64,000 nt of DNA from Bacteroidota bacterium. Lineage in GTDB: Bacteria; Bacteroidota; Bacteroidia; M30B66. The position numbers and the translations under genes are program-made. Shown here piece by piece: positions 7,918 to 17,707 of this stretch. How positions within the stretch are numbered: position 1 is the stretch's first letter; each line of letters begins with the position of its first letter. The DNA lies in assembly GCA_027483445.1 (NCBI GenBank), contig JAIXUS010000038.1, positions 19,931-83,930 on the forward strand. Direction: 5' to 3'. The notes beneath the pieces were generated by a model, which worked only from the letters and a program-made list of their open reading frames with translations, was not told where the DNA came from and ran no database searches.

Positions 7918-9459
7918 ATGAGCAATAGCGATGCTTTAGACCATCCTTTGAACGGGCCTTCAAAACCCGACGACAACATTTACGACGCGGCCACTGCACC
8001 GAAAGGGCATCCGCCGGGCTTGTACTGGCTTTTTTTCGCCGAAATGTGGGAGCGCTTCTGCTACTACGGTATGCGCGGACTCCTCATTTTGTATCTGGTG
8101 AAAACCCTTGGCAAATCGGATGCTGATTCATACGCCCTCTACGGAGCTTACACAGCCCTGGTGTACGCTGTTACTGTGCTTGGGGGAAAAATTGCCGACC
8201 AGATTCTGGGTTATCGTATTGCAATCATCTTTGGCGGAATACTGATGGCCATTGGCGAATTCATGATTCTAGGCGGAAACGAGTTTTGGCTCATTTTGGG
8301 GATGGCCGTAATCATCTCCGGAAATGGGTACTTTAAGGCTAACATTTCCAGCATCGTAGGGAAGCTTTACAAAGAAGGAGACCCGCGTCGCGACTCTGGA
8401 TTTACTATCTTTTACATTGGGGTGAACCTCGGGGCTTTTCTCGCCACTACTGTTGTGGCTGAGGTTGGAAACCAATATGGATACGATAAAGGCTTCTTGC
8501 TGGCCGGTATAGGTATGGTATTGGGCTCAATTATTTTCGTATTTGGCCAGAAACATTACGAAGGGCAAGGCTTGCCGCCCAATCAGGCCGACCTGCACCG
8601 ACCACTCCTTGGGCCGCTTTCGAAACTGCACCTCACCATGATTGGCACACTGGCCGCTGTTCCGGTGTTTTACCTGTTGCTAACCAATTCGTCGGTAGTC
8701 GGTTATTTACTGTTGGCTACGGCCGCATACGTAATTTATACACTGGTTAGCGCCGGAATTAGCGGTGGCGCGGTGTTACGCGATCGGATGACGGTGCTCG
8801 TGCTGCTAATGTTGTTTAACATCGTGTTTTGGGCTTGCTTCGAACAGGCAGGCTCGTCGCTCACTCTCTTTGCCGACCGAAACGTGAACCGTATGTTTTT
8901 TGGCTACGAGATGGGAGCGGCAACCACTCAGTTTTTCAATCCCTTCTTCATCCTGATCTTCGGGTCTATTTTCTCGGTGCTGTGGATTTACCTCAATAAA
9001 ATCGGGAAAAACCCGAATATTCCGATGAAGTTTGGACTGGGTATCATTCAGCTTGGACTGGGCTACCTGGTAATTCAGCTGGCTTTGCCATTTGTGAGCG
9101 ACGATTTCCGCGTTCCGCTGTTCACATTGGCTTTGTTGTATATGCTGCACACTACCGGAGAGTTGTTTATCTCACCGATTGGTTTGTCGATGGTTACCAA
9201 GCTGGCTCCCAAGGAAATGACCGGTACAGTGATGGGCGCCTGGTTCTTATCCATTGCCGGGGCTAACTATGTGGCTGCCTTACTGGCGAAGCTTACCGGG
9301 GCCAAAGAAGGAACTGGAGCTGAGGCGGCCAGTGCGGCCGAAAGCTTTAATCAGTACGTCGACATTTACACCCAAATGGGTTTGATTACCGTGGGCATCG
9401 GATTGCTGTTGGTGCTCATTTCCAAACCTCTGAATAAAATGATGCACGGCGTTCGATAA
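7918..9459 (+). CDS. POT/PTR family proton-dependent oligopeptide transporter 2
   Basis: A 513-residue inner-membrane peptide:proton symporter. A charged N-terminal tail of about 35 residues precedes the first helix with the family motif EMWERFCYYGMRG. Other signatures are GNGYFKANISS, FYIGVNLGAFLA, FWACFEQAGSSLTLFADRN (the second-half POT motif) and the late helix segment GELFISPIGLSMVTKLAP. It is closer to the third copy than to the first: both keep the FEQAG motif, where copy 1 has FKQNG. It is separated from copy 3 by a terminator, so the two are probably transcribed separately. Confidence 0.95.
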   Translation: MSNSDALDHPLNGPSKPDDNIYDAATAPKGHPPGLYWLFFAEMWERFCYYGMRGLLILYLVKTLGKSDADSYALYGAYTALVYAVTVLGGKIADQILGYRIAIIFGGILMAIGEFMILGGNEFWLILGMAVIISGNGYFKANISSIVGKLYKEGDPRRDSGFTIFYIGVNLGAFLATTVVAEVGNQYGYDKGFLLAGIGMVLGSIIFVFGQKHYEGQGLPPNQADLHRPLLGPLSKLHLTMIGTLAAVPVFYLLLTNSSVVGYLLLATAAYVIYTLVSAGISGGAVLRDRMTVLVLLMLFNIVFWACFEQAGSSLTLFADRNVNRMFFGYEMGAATTQFFNPFFILIFGSIFSVLWIYLNKIGKNPNIPMKFGLGIIQLGLGYLVIQLALPFVSDDFRVPLFTLALLYMLHTTGELFISPIGLSMVTKLAPKEMTGTVMGAWFLSIAGANYVAALLAKLTGAKEGTGAEAASAAESFNQYVDIYTQMGLITVGIGLLLVLISKPLNKMMHGVR

Positions 9460-9483
9460 AGATTCCCGTGAATGCAAGAAGTT

Positions 9484-9525
9484 AAACATCTCTGTGAGCC
9501 CTGCTTGCAGAGATGTTTTTGTTTT
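9484..9525 (+). terminator. Intrinsic terminator between POT genes 2 and 3
   Basis: A perfect 11 bp stem, 9484-9494 with 9508-9518, with a 13 nt loop, followed by a T-rich tract. It lies 25 bases after the stop of POT gene 2. Confidence 0.85.
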
Positions 9526-9581
9526 AGCCGTTGGTAGGCCAAAACTCCCTAACTTCCCGCTCCTAAACGAACTCAAGCTAC

Positions 9582-11132
9582 ATGAGCCAGACACTCGACA
9601 GCGATGCGCTGAACCCTCAACAGGAATACCTTGATCCTGAACTGAAAAAGATTCGTGATTTCAAAGGCCAATACCCCAAGCAACTCTGGGCCTTGTTTTT
9701 CTCCGAGATGTGGGAACGCTTCTGTTTTTATGGAATGCGAGGCATGTTGTCGTTCTTCATGGTTTACCAACTTTTCATGGACAAGGAGGCGGCCAACCTG
9801 CAATATGGTGCCACGCAAGCCTGGGTATATGCCTTCACCTTTATTGGGGGCTTGTTTGCCGACAAGATTTTGGGGTTCCGGAAGTCGCTGTTTTGGGGCG
9901 GATTGCTGATGATTACCGGCTCAATTATTTTGGCCATCGACCCGCATGCCTTTTTCTTCGAGGGCTTGGCCTTTCTCATCATCGGTACCGGTTTCTTTAA
10001 GCCAAACATTTCGTCTATGGTGGGCCAGCTTTACAATCAAGGCGACCCACGCCGCGATGCCGGCTTTTCGCTCTTTTATTCGGGTATCAATATTGGGGCA
10101 TTTCTTGGCGGAATTCTGATGATTGGTGTGGGTAAAGGGGAAATTGGCTCGAGCTTTATTCCTGAAGCCTCCCGGTGGAACGTTGCTTTCGGGCTTGTAG
10201 CCGTTGTGATGTTCATTAGCCTGATTACCTTCGTGTTAAACCACAAGAACTTTGGTCCAATTGGCTTACCGCCCATCGATTACAAAAAGGTACGCAGCAA
10301 GCGATGGTACGAATGGGCGGTTTATGCAGGAGCCCTGGCCTGCGCACCGTTGGTAATCCTGATGGTTTCGAACACACAGTACACCGATTACTTCATGTAT
10401 TTCATTGGCCCGTTTAGCCTGGCTTATTTGGGCTTTGAAATGACCAAGCTCAGTCGGGAAGAAAATGGAAAACTCGTCGCAGCCTTGGTATTTATCGTGT
10501 TTTCGGTCGTGTTTTGGGCCATCTTCGAACAAGCCGGCGGCTCACTCAGCCTGTATGCAGCCGAACATCTTCATAAAGATTTGTTGGGTATGCCAATCGA
10601 TCCGAACATGGTGAACAATTCCTCGAACTCCTTATTCGTCATCATTTTTGCCCCGCTGCTGGGATTGCTCTGGGTGTTTCTGCATAAGCGTAAACTCGAG
10701 CCCAATTCGGTGGTTAAATTCGGTATTGGGTTCCTCTTGCTGGGGGCCGGCTTCTATCTCTTTTTTACGGGTAAGTTTGCGGCAGGGCCTGATGGCATTG
10801 CGTCGTTGAATATTTTCACCCTGGCCTATTTCGTGCTTACGTTCGGAGAATTGGCGTTATCGCCCATCGGGCTATCGCTGATGACCAAGCTGGCACCGAA
10901 TAAGCTTCAAGGCTTTATGATGGGCATGTGGTTCCTCGCCAGTGCTTATGGTCAGTATGTTGCAGGCCTGTTTGGTGCAGCCATCTCGCCCGACGAAAAC
11001 GCAACACCACTCGAAAAGCTAAGCGTTTACTCCGACGGCTATCAGCAATTTGCCATTTATGCCATGATTGCCGGCGTGGTGATTATTGCCATCTCGCCTT
11101 TGGTGCGTAAGTTAATGGGTGAGGTGAAATAG
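9582..11132 (+). CDS. POT/PTR family proton-dependent oligopeptide transporter 3
   Basis: A 516-residue member of the same peptide transporter family. The N-terminal motif is EMWERFCFYGMRG, so the second Tyr of ExxERFxYY is Phe. Further signatures: GTGFFKPNISSMVGQLY, FYSGINIGAFLGG, FWAIFEQAGGSLSLYA and GELALSPIGLSLMTKLAP. The many hydrophobic segments are consistent with 12-14 helices. It is followed after 47 bases by the thioredoxin-like gene on the same strand. Three paralogues so close together suggest local duplication and specialisation for different peptides. Confidence 0.95.
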   Translation: MSQTLDSDALNPQQEYLDPELKKIRDFKGQYPKQLWALFFSEMWERFCFYGMRGMLSFFMVYQLFMDKEAANLQYGATQAWVYAFTFIGGLFADKILGFRKSLFWGGLLMITGSIILAIDPHAFFFEGLAFLIIGTGFFKPNISSMVGQLYNQGDPRRDAGFSLFYSGINIGAFLGGILMIGVGKGEIGSSFIPEASRWNVAFGLVAVVMFISLITFVLNHKNFGPIGLPPIDYKKVRSKRWYEWAVYAGALACAPLVILMVSNTQYTDYFMYFIGPFSLAYLGFEMTKLSREENGKLVAALVFIVFSVVFWAIFEQAGGSLSLYAAEHLHKDLLGMPIDPNMVNNSSNSLFVIIFAPLLGLLWVFLHKRKLEPNSVVKFGIGFLLLGAGFYLFFTGKFAAGPDGIASLNIFTLAYFVLTFGELALSPIGLSLMTKLAPNKLQGFMMGMWFLASAYGQYVAGLFGAAISPDENATPLEKLSVYSDGYQQFAIYAMIAGVVIIAISPLVRKLMGEVK

Positions 11133-11179
11133 CCTAAACCTATTGAACCTGTTGTTGGTTTTCATTAGCACATCCAATC

Positions 11180-11707
11180 ATGAAAAGAACAATTCAAGTT
11201 TGCGTATCGCTCATTTTCTGCTTCAGCTCCGCTTTGAATGCTCAGGAAAGCATCCGTTGGATGAGCTTTACCGACGCCATGGAAGCCTCGAAAAGAGAGA
11301 AGAAAAAAGTCCTTATCGACTTCTACACCGATTGGTGTGGCTGGTGTAAAAAGATGGATGCTGCCACATTCACGCACCCTCAAGTGGTGAAATATGTGAA
11401 TGAACACTTCTATGCGGTAAAGTTCAATGCCGAAAAGGAAAAACCCATTGCAGTGCGCGATACGGTATACGACATTATTCCCAATGCAGGCCGTAATGGC
11501 ACCCATGGGCTGGCTGTAGCTTTGCTGAACGGAAAACTGGCCTACCCAAGCCTTGTATTTTTGGATGAAAACTTCAATCTGCTAAGCCCCTTGCCCGGAT
11601 ACCAGACCCCGCCGCAGCTGGAAGGCCCCATGCGGTATTTTGCCGAAAATTACTACTTAAGGCAAGCCTGGACCGAATTTCAGCAACAATTCAAAAGCAG
11701 CTTTTGA
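11180..11707 (+). CDS. Secreted thioredoxin-like protein
   Basis: A 175-residue protein with a signal peptide (cleavage near residue 21, ALNA/QE) and one thioredoxin-like domain carrying the redox motif CGWC at Cys53-Cys56 in FYTDWCGWCKKMD. A cis-proline follows in LAYPSLVFLD. It probably acts in the periplasm, reducing or isomerising disulfides. The CGWC type with the preceding KVLIDFYTD is common in Bacteroidota thioredoxin-fold proteins of the DUF255-like group. It is followed after 9 bases by a sensor kinase, so the two are likely co-transcribed. Confidence 0.87.
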   Translation: MKRTIQVCVSLIFCFSSALNAQESIRWMSFTDAMEASKREKKKVLIDFYTDWCGWCKKMDAATFTHPQVVKYVNEHFYAVKFNAEKEKPIAVRDTVYDIIPNAGRNGTHGLAVALLNGKLAYPSLVFLDENFNLLSPLPGYQTPPQLEGPMRYFAENYYLRQAWTEFQQQFKSSF

Positions 11708-11716
11708 CCAAATGTT

Positions 11717-12709
11717 ATGCTGACTAAACTTCGTCCACCCAACGCCGGAAAGCCACTGTTCATTTTTTACGTTTTGGTGGTGTATGTTTTCCTGCAGTTT
11801 ATGTGGTGGTCGTACTTGTTGTTTGACCTCAATCAGGAGATTTTCAGACTCAGAAATGAATTAGAACCACTGAGAGACAGCGGATTGGCTGTTGATGCTG
11901 ATTTGCTAAAAGAGCAAATCAGCAAAAAGAGGCTGATGATTTTTGGGGAAGGCCTCGTATTTATGCTCTTGCTGAGTTTGGGCATTTTACAAACGCGTCG
12001 GTCATTTAAGCGAGAATACCAGGTTGCCCGCCAGCAGAAGAACTTTTTGCTCTCGGTAACCCACGAGCTTAAATCGCCGGTGGCCTCGGTGAAGCTGTTC
12101 TTGCAAACATTGGGAAAACGAGAATTGGAAAGGGAAAAACAACTTGAAATCATTGAGCGTGCAGTGGCTGAGACCAACCGGCTGGATCAGTTGATTGGCA
12201 ATATGCTGATGGCTGCCCAGTTGGAGAACCATGCATTTAGCATACGCCCTGAGCCCATCGATTTAAGCGCCAGTGTTCGAGTGTTTGTTGAGCGCATCAA
12301 TGAAAAGCACCCCGGTAAACGGGTACATCTGGAAGCCAAAGAGCGGGTAATTACAGAAGCAGACCCCGATGCCCTGGAATCGATCCTGTTGAACCTGACC
12401 GAGAATGCCCTCAAGTATAGTCCTGAAAACGAGCCTGTTTGGATACGTTTATCGACCGATGAAAACAAGGCCACGTTACAAGTGGCCGACCGTGGGCCAG
12501 GGGTTCCGGAAGTGGAGAAGCGGAGGATTTTCGAAAAGTTCTACCGTTCAGGAAATGAGGAAACACGGCGCCACAAGGGCACTGGGCTAGGGCTGTACAT
12601 TGTTGCTATCCTCACGGCTTTGCATCAGGGCAGTTTAAGGGTGATGGAGAATCCGGGTGGAGGCAGTATTTTTGAGCTCCGATTAAAACTGAAAACACAA
12701 CATGCCTGA
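11717..12709 (+). CDS. Membrane sensor histidine kinase without an adjacent response regulator
   Basis: A 330-residue two-component sensor kinase. Two transmembrane helices (about 14-36 and 73-91) flank a short periplasmic loop of about 36 residues, too small for a classical sensor domain. The H-box is SVTHELKSPVASVK with phospho-acceptor His116. The ATP-binding part has the N-box NLTENALKYSP, G1 VADRGPGVP, F-box FEKFYR and G2 GTGLGLYIV. The gene overlaps gpmI by 8 bases and follows the thioredoxin-like gene closely, so it is probably part of one operon. No response regulator is adjacent; its partner must be encoded elsewhere. Confidence 0.93.
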   Translation: MLTKLRPPNAGKPLFIFYVLVVYVFLQFMWWSYLLFDLNQEIFRLRNELEPLRDSGLAVDADLLKEQISKKRLMIFGEGLVFMLLLSLGILQTRRSFKREYQVARQQKNFLLSVTHELKSPVASVKLFLQTLGKRELEREKQLEIIERAVAETNRLDQLIGNMLMAAQLENHAFSIRPEPIDLSASVRVFVERINEKHPGKRVHLEAKERVITEADPDALESILLNLTENALKYSPENEPVWIRLSTDENKATLQVADRGPGVPEVEKRRIFEKFYRSGNEETRRHKGTGLGLYIVAILTALHQGSLRVMENPGGGSIFELRLKLKTQHA

Positions 12710-14213
12710 TCAAAAAATCGCCCTGCTCATCCTCGATGGTTGGGGCATTGGCAACGGAACCACTTCCGATGCTATAGCGCAAGCAAACACTCCGGTGATG
12801 GATCATTTGATGGAAACCTATCCTTGGGCAACCTTAAGTACCTCGGGACTGGACGTTGGTCTTCCCGAAGGGCAAATGGGCAATTCTGAAGTAGGGCACC
12901 TCAATATTGGTGCGGGTAGAGTTGTTTTTCAGGAATTGGTAAAGATCAACCTCAGCACACAAAACGGGCAGATGGCCTCGAACGCCACCTTGCAGGAGGC
13001 TTTTCGCTATGCCCGAGAAAATCGCAAAAAGCTCCACTTTTTTGGGTTAATTTCCGATGGATGTATTCATTCATCCGATGCCCATTTGCATCACCTCATC
13101 GACCTCGCGGAGGAAAATCAGGTACCTGAATACTACGTTCATGCCTTCACCGACGGGCGCGACACCGACCCCAAAAGCGGGATTCGCTTTTTGACTAAGC
13201 TCAATGAAAAACTGGCAGGAACCCATGGGCGCCTTGCCAGCATTGTGGGGCGTTATTATGCCATGGATCGCGATAAGCGCTGGGAAAGAGTGAAACTGGC
13301 CTACGACCTGTTGGTGCATGGCCAGGGCGAAGAATCCGATAACTTACTGCATACTGTGGAGCAACGCTATGCTGTGGGCGAAACCGACGAATTCATCAAA
13401 CCCATCGTGGCCAGAGGAGTCAAGGCCAACATCGAAAACGGCGACGTGGTAATTTCGTTTAACTACCGAACCGATCGATGCCGCGAAATTACCGAAGTGC
13501 TTAGTCAGAAAGACTTTCCCGAATTCGGCATGCAGAAGCTCAACCTGTATTATGTAACCATGACGAATTACGATGACAGCTTTCGGGATGTCAAGGTTAT
13601 ATTTCCCAAAGAAGATATGCGCCAAACCTTGGGTGAGGTGCTAAGCCAAGAAGGAAAAACGCAGTTGCGCATTGCCGAAACCGAGAAGTACCCTCATGTT
13701 ACCTTCTTTTTTTCGGGAGGGCGAGAGCTTCCATTTGAGGGTGAGGAGCGAATCATGATTCCTTCGCCGAAGGTGGCCACTTACGATTTGATGCCTGAGA
13801 TGAGCGCCGAAGGCATTCGCGATGCTGTGATTGAGCACATCCGTGCGCAGCACCCCGACTTTATTTGCCTCAATTTTGCCAATCCCGATATGGTTGGACA
13901 TACCGGCGTTTTTCAGGCGATTGTAAAGGCCGTTGAAACCGTTGATGCATGTTTAGGCAGCGTTTTAAAAACCCTTGAAGCTGAAGGGTATTCGGCCATT
14001 GTGATTGCCGACCATGGCAATGCCGATTTTGCCGTAAATGCTGATGGATCGCCGAATACAGCACACACCACCAATCCGGTGCCATGTGTTGTGATAGATT
14101 CGGAGGTAAAACACGTGCGTAACGGAAAGCTGGCCGACATCGCCCCTACCATTCTGCACATGTTTAAAATAAATATCCCCGCCATTATGGACGGGGATAT
14201 TTTGGTGAGCTGA
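12702..14213 (+). CDS. gpmI: 2,3-bisphosphoglycerate-independent phosphoglycerate mutase
   Basis: A cytoplasmic glycolytic enzyme that interconverts 3- and 2-phosphoglycerate using two metal ions and a phosphoserine. The 503 residues fit the family. Metal and catalytic motifs are intact: LLILDGWG with Asp12 and GNSEVGHLNIGAG with the phosphorylated Ser62. Later come DGRDTDP, YYAMDRD, NFANPDMVGHTG and IADHGNAD, all typical. The ATG overlaps the kinase gene end by 8 bases. The last coding bases contain a strong hairpin (14171-14202). Convergent with the giant surface protein gene 11 bases downstream. Confidence 0.98.
   Translation: MPDQKIALLILDGWGIGNGTTSDAIAQANTPVMDHLMETYPWATLSTSGLDVGLPEGQMGNSEVGHLNIGAGRVVFQELVKINLSTQNGQMASNATLQEAFRYARENRKKLHFFGLISDGCIHSSDAHLHHLIDLAEENQVPEYYVHAFTDGRDTDPKSGIRFLTKLNEKLAGTHGRLASIVGRYYAMDRDKRWERVKLAYDLLVHGQGEESDNLLHTVEQRYAVGETDEFIKPIVARGVKANIENGDVVISFNYRTDRCREITEVLSQKDFPEFGMQKLNLYYVTMTNYDDSFRDVKVIFPKEDMRQTLGEVLSQEGKTQLRIAETEKYPHVTFFFSGGRELPFEGEERIMIPSPKVATYDLMPEMSAEGIRDAVIEHIRAQHPDFICLNFANPDMVGHTGVFQAIVKAVETVDACLGSVLKTLEAEGYSAIVIADHGNADFAVNADGSPNTAHTTNPVPCVVIDSEVKHVRNGKLADIAPTILHMFKINIPAIMDGDILVS
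14171..14202. terminator. Hairpin inside the end of gpmI, likely terminator for the convergent gene
   Basis: A perfect 11 bp stem (14171-14181 with 14192-14202, loop 10 nt) lies within the last codons of gpmI. Read on the minus strand it follows the stop of the giant surface protein (14225) by about 22 bases and leads into an A/T-rich tract. On the plus strand only three T follow. I infer termination mainly for the minus-strand gene. Confidence 0.65.
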
Positions 14214-14224
14214 AACGATAATCT

Positions 14225-17200
14225 TTAGCGCAGCAAGGTAAGCGTGCCCTCGTAGGTATTTCGCGAGCCATTCCGGTCTACCGCTCTGATGCGGTAAAGG
14301 TAAACGCCTCCCGGAGAAACGGTTGAACTCAGGCGTGTTGTGCCATCCCAGCCGTTTTCCATATCGAAAGAAGTGTACATCAATTCTCCCCAACGGTTGT
14401 AAATTTCTATGGAGTAGTCGATGATGTCTTCGCCATAGGCGCGGAAAAAGTCGTTGTACCCGTCGTTATTGGGGGTAAATGAAGTGGGTACATACAGCTT
14501 GTAACCAATTTGCACGATAGCCTCCTTCGTGAGGGAATCCGCACAACCAAATTCATTGCGGGCAATTTGGGTAATAAGGTAGCGACCTGAGTCTGGATAG
14601 GTGATGGTAGCATTGCTGGTGAATACTGTGTCCAGACCAGGAATGGCATATACTATCTCCGAAGCATTAGTGGCGAAATTGGTAAGTTTGGAATACGGAC
14701 TTACGATATCCAACAGGTTGGGCTCAAGGTTAAAAGCCGCAACAGGACTAGGAAAGAGCCTAATCATGTCGTTAAGGCGGTACTCATTAACACATCCATG
14801 AACAGTTGTGACGGTGAGCGATACTGTGTAGTTACCCGGTTCGTTGTATTGATTAATCGGGTTAAGTAGATTAGACTGGCGACCATTCCCAAAATCCCAG
14901 GCAATGGTTTTAACTTGATCTTCAGATTCTGTAAGGTTTGTAAAATTGATGATGGCAGGGGCGCAAGCTGTGTACGCTGAGGCATCAAAATTGGCCACTG
15001 GTTGAGGGTACACCTGAACAGGCAATTGAAACACGTTACTCTCACAGCCGTTTTCAGTAATGGTTAGCGTAACATTAATGAGCCCTGTTGAATTAAAGCT
15101 CACGTCCTGTGGGTCTTCAACGGTTGACTGTGGCACGGAGGCAAATGGCCCAAAACTCCAGTTGAACGTTGCATTGGCACCATACTGACCGGAGGCAAAG
15201 AAATCGAAGTTATTTCCTTCGAAACACATAGGCGCCGGGGCTTCAAAGCTGGCAATTGGTTGAGGGTCTATGGTTACCAGCACCGTGTCTTGGGTTGAAC
15301 AGATTTGATCGGTGGTAGTTACAATATAGGTTTCAAACCGTTGGGCCTCCGATAAATTTGATATAGTTAGCTGGGGGTTCGATATGTTGGCGAAGTTCAG
15401 TCCTTCGGAAGGAGACCAGCTATATGTGTAACCCGGAGTAGGAGCCGAACCAATTTGAATGGGTTGATTTGAACAGGTTACGACATCAGGACCTGCGTTG
15501 GAAATTGGTGAAGGAATTACGCTGATGTCGATGGTGCCTGGGGCCGAAACACAGCCATTCTCTGTAATAATCAGAGTATAAGTGCCTGATGCAGAAACAT
15601 CAACTGCGGGAACCTGTGGGTCTTCGACCACCGAAGAAAATCCATTGGGACCACTCCAGTCATAGATCGTTCCTACAATCGGAAGCGGAGAAGGGCCATT
15701 CAAATTCAGGTTTGAACCTTGGCAAATGGGAAGGTTGGCGGTAAGTACCGGCGTGGTTGGAATTGGGAAAATCTGAACTGCCGTGCTGGCAGGCAAACTC
15801 CAGCATCCATTGAGTTGAAGGCGTACACTGTAATTGCCTGAATTTGCTACCGTGGTATTGGCTATTTGCGGACTAAAGGCGTTCGACAATACTAGCCCTG
15901 CGGGGTTGGTCCATTCAAAAATGGCTCCTGCAACATCCGGGGTGTTTAATTGAAGCAAGTCGCCGGCACACAGCGGACCGTTATTGGTCGGTGTGGGCGT
16001 TGCAGGATAAGGGTTCACAACCACATCGATAGTTGCCGGTAAGCTTGGGCATGTGTTTACAGTAACCACACAACTATACTGCCCGTTGGCGTCGTCGGAA
16101 GCTCCGGTAATAGTCGGATTGATCAGGGTTGTAGAGAACGAGTTAGGGCCAGTCCAGCTGTATGTGCTACCCGGAACCCATGTGGAAGTAAAGCTGAGGT
16201 CCTCGCCTTCGCATATTGGGCTATTGCTGCTTAGAACAGGTGTAGGCGGCGTTGGAAACACGAATACGTTGGTGGTGGCTAGACTCTGACAACCATTTAT
16301 GGGGTTAATAACATTGACCGTGTATGAGCCTTCCATGCTCAAATCAACATTGGTCAATACCGGATTCTGGTCTGTTGATGTAAACCCGTTGGGACCTGTC
16401 CACAAATAGTTGGCATCTTGAACAAACGTTGCCGACAAAGTAACACTTTGCCCAATACAGGCCGGGCCTGAGGTTGAAGCGGTAACCGGGCAAGATGAAC
16501 ATGGAACCGGTGCTACATATTGCTCTTCGACTGCGCAGGTGTTGTCGTCGGAAAACACCACCGTTAACTCGCCCGCCGAGCCATCAGATGCAAGGTTATT
16601 GAAAACGTAGTCTAAGGTAGCCGGGAATGGCGCATTTAAAATCTGAAAACCACCCAGTGAGTTGGTCAGCGTTAGTGTTCCGGTAGAAGGAGGATTGTTG
16701 ATGACAATCTGGCCCGAGAGGTTGAATGTATTGGTAACCGGGTCGCAAGCACTTACAGTAACCGGAACCACCAAATCGCAAAAAATAGCGCAGTCTGTGC
16801 TACCCGCTCCGCCGGTTTGCTGGAAATTGATATCGGTTACGTTGTTCGAAAAGTTGGTAATCAAGAGCACGTAATACTCGCCTGCCTGTGCATTGGGTAT
16901 ATTACAGTTTTCAATGGCCGCTATAGAAAAGGAGCAGTCGACAAAATATGAACCCGCCCCCCCGGCGCAATCCTGATTAGGATCGAGCACATCGTCGCAG
17001 ATACCACTCTGCCATTCAGTTTCCGTGAATGGCCCCCAGCACATGAAATCGACGTCGAAGCCTGAAGCTATCTGTATATCGATAGGGCCGGTATCCTCGA
17101 TTCTCATAAAGTACCACGCCGGGTTGGGCGCAGAGAATAAACAACACACGCCTCCGGGAAACTCGGTATTTGTAACATCAGTAGCCGCAGGAAAAGTAAT

Positions 17201-17707
17201 ACCGCCCTGAACCTCCGTGCAGAAAGGCTGTGCATCGTCGCATAAGCCTGTTGGGGCTTGCACAGGAGCTTGGCAAGTAACACAACTAATATTGGCCGAA
17301 AACCCGCTATTGGTAAATGCGCCGTTTGAAGAAAACTCCAAGGTTAAGCAGCCATTAGACGCCGTTGAACTGGAAACCGGATCGGGTGCATTAAAACCAG
17401 AGAAAATCCCCAGGAGACCAGCTGCCGTTGATGGCCCATCGTAAATCTTTAATTGATCGAACTGCGTCTCAGTGGCAAACTCGTTAAATGTTAACTGAAT
17501 GCACTGCCCTGGCGTTGTTGCGCAAATGGTTTGCGTTACATTCAAGTCATTGGCATAATTCCCGTTTCCACCCGGATCAACCAATGTACCTCCGCAAGTG
17601 CTTACGACATTTTGGCCTTGACCCAATGTAATTACCTGTGAATTTGCACTTTGCGCTAAACCAAAAAGCAGCGCCGCTAAAATCAGATTGAGTATTTGCT
17701 TTTTCAT
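14225..17707 (-). CDS. Giant T9SS type B cell-surface protein with CUB-like N-terminus and Ig/PKD-like repeats
   Basis: A 1160-residue secreted modular protein. It has a signal peptide (MKKQILNLILAALLFG, cleavage near ANS/Q), a CUB-like domain (about 25-140, with KIYDGPS), a Cys-rich module (about 150-310), five or so Ig-like repeats (WTGPNGF and similar), PKD-like domains (WDFGNGRQSN), and a C-terminal gliding-motility-associated domain (YVPTSFTPNNDGYNDFF, YNRWGELMY, PGGVYLYRI). That last domain is the T9SS type B sorting signal. Its C-terminal half aligns along its length with the protein at 364-4002 (for example SPSEGLNFANISNP against SPIEGLNFANISNP), while the N-terminal domain differs. 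It starts inside the end of the upstream small gene (ATGA overlap). Probably a surface adhesin. Confidence 0.93.
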   Translation of the reverse strand: MKKQILNLILAALLFGLAQSANSQVITLGQGQNVVSTCGGTLVDPGGNGNYANDLNVTQTICATTPGQCIQLTFNEFATETQFDQLKIYDGPSTAAGLLGIFSGFNAPDPVSSSTASNGCLTLEFSSNGAFTNSGFSANISCVTCQAPVQAPTGLCDDAQPFCTEVQGGITFPAATDVTNTEFPGGVCCLFSAPNPAWYFMRIEDTGPIDIQIASGFDVDFMCWGPFTETEWQSGICDDVLDPNQDCAGGAGSYFVDCSFSIAAIENCNIPNAQAGEYYVLLITNFSNNVTDINFQQTGGAGSTDCAIFCDLVVPVTVSACDPVTNTFNLSGQIVINNPPSTGTLTLTNSLGGFQILNAPFPATLDYVFNNLASDGSAGELTVVFSDDNTCAVEEQYVAPVPCSSCPVTASTSGPACIGQSVTLSATFVQDANYLWTGPNGFTSTDQNPVLTNVDLSMEGSYTVNVINPINGCQSLATTNVFVFPTPPTPVLSSNSPICEGEDLSFTSTWVPGSTYSWTGPNSFSTTLINPTITGASDDANGQYSCVVTVNTCPSLPATIDVVVNPYPATPTPTNNGPLCAGDLLQLNTPDVAGAIFEWTNPAGLVLSNAFSPQIANTTVANSGNYSVRLQLNGCWSLPASTAVQIFPIPTTPVLTANLPICQGSNLNLNGPSPLPIVGTIYDWSGPNGFSSVVEDPQVPAVDVSASGTYTLIITENGCVSAPGTIDISVIPSPISNAGPDVVTCSNQPIQIGSAPTPGYTYSWSPSEGLNFANISNPQLTISNLSEAQRFETYIVTTTDQICSTQDTVLVTIDPQPIASFEAPAPMCFEGNNFDFFASGQYGANATFNWSFGPFASVPQSTVEDPQDVSFNSTGLINVTLTITENGCESNVFQLPVQVYPQPVANFDASAYTACAPAIINFTNLTESEDQVKTIAWDFGNGRQSNLLNPINQYNEPGNYTVSLTVTTVHGCVNEYRLNDMIRLFPSPVAAFNLEPNLLDIVSPYSKLTNFATNASEIVYAIPGLDTVFTSNATITYPDSGRYLITQIARNEFGCADSLTKEAIVQIGYKLYVPTSFTPNNDGYNDFFRAYGEDIIDYSIEIYNRWGELMYTSFDMENGWDGTTRLSSTVSPGGVYLYRIRAVDRNGSRNTYEGTLTLLR

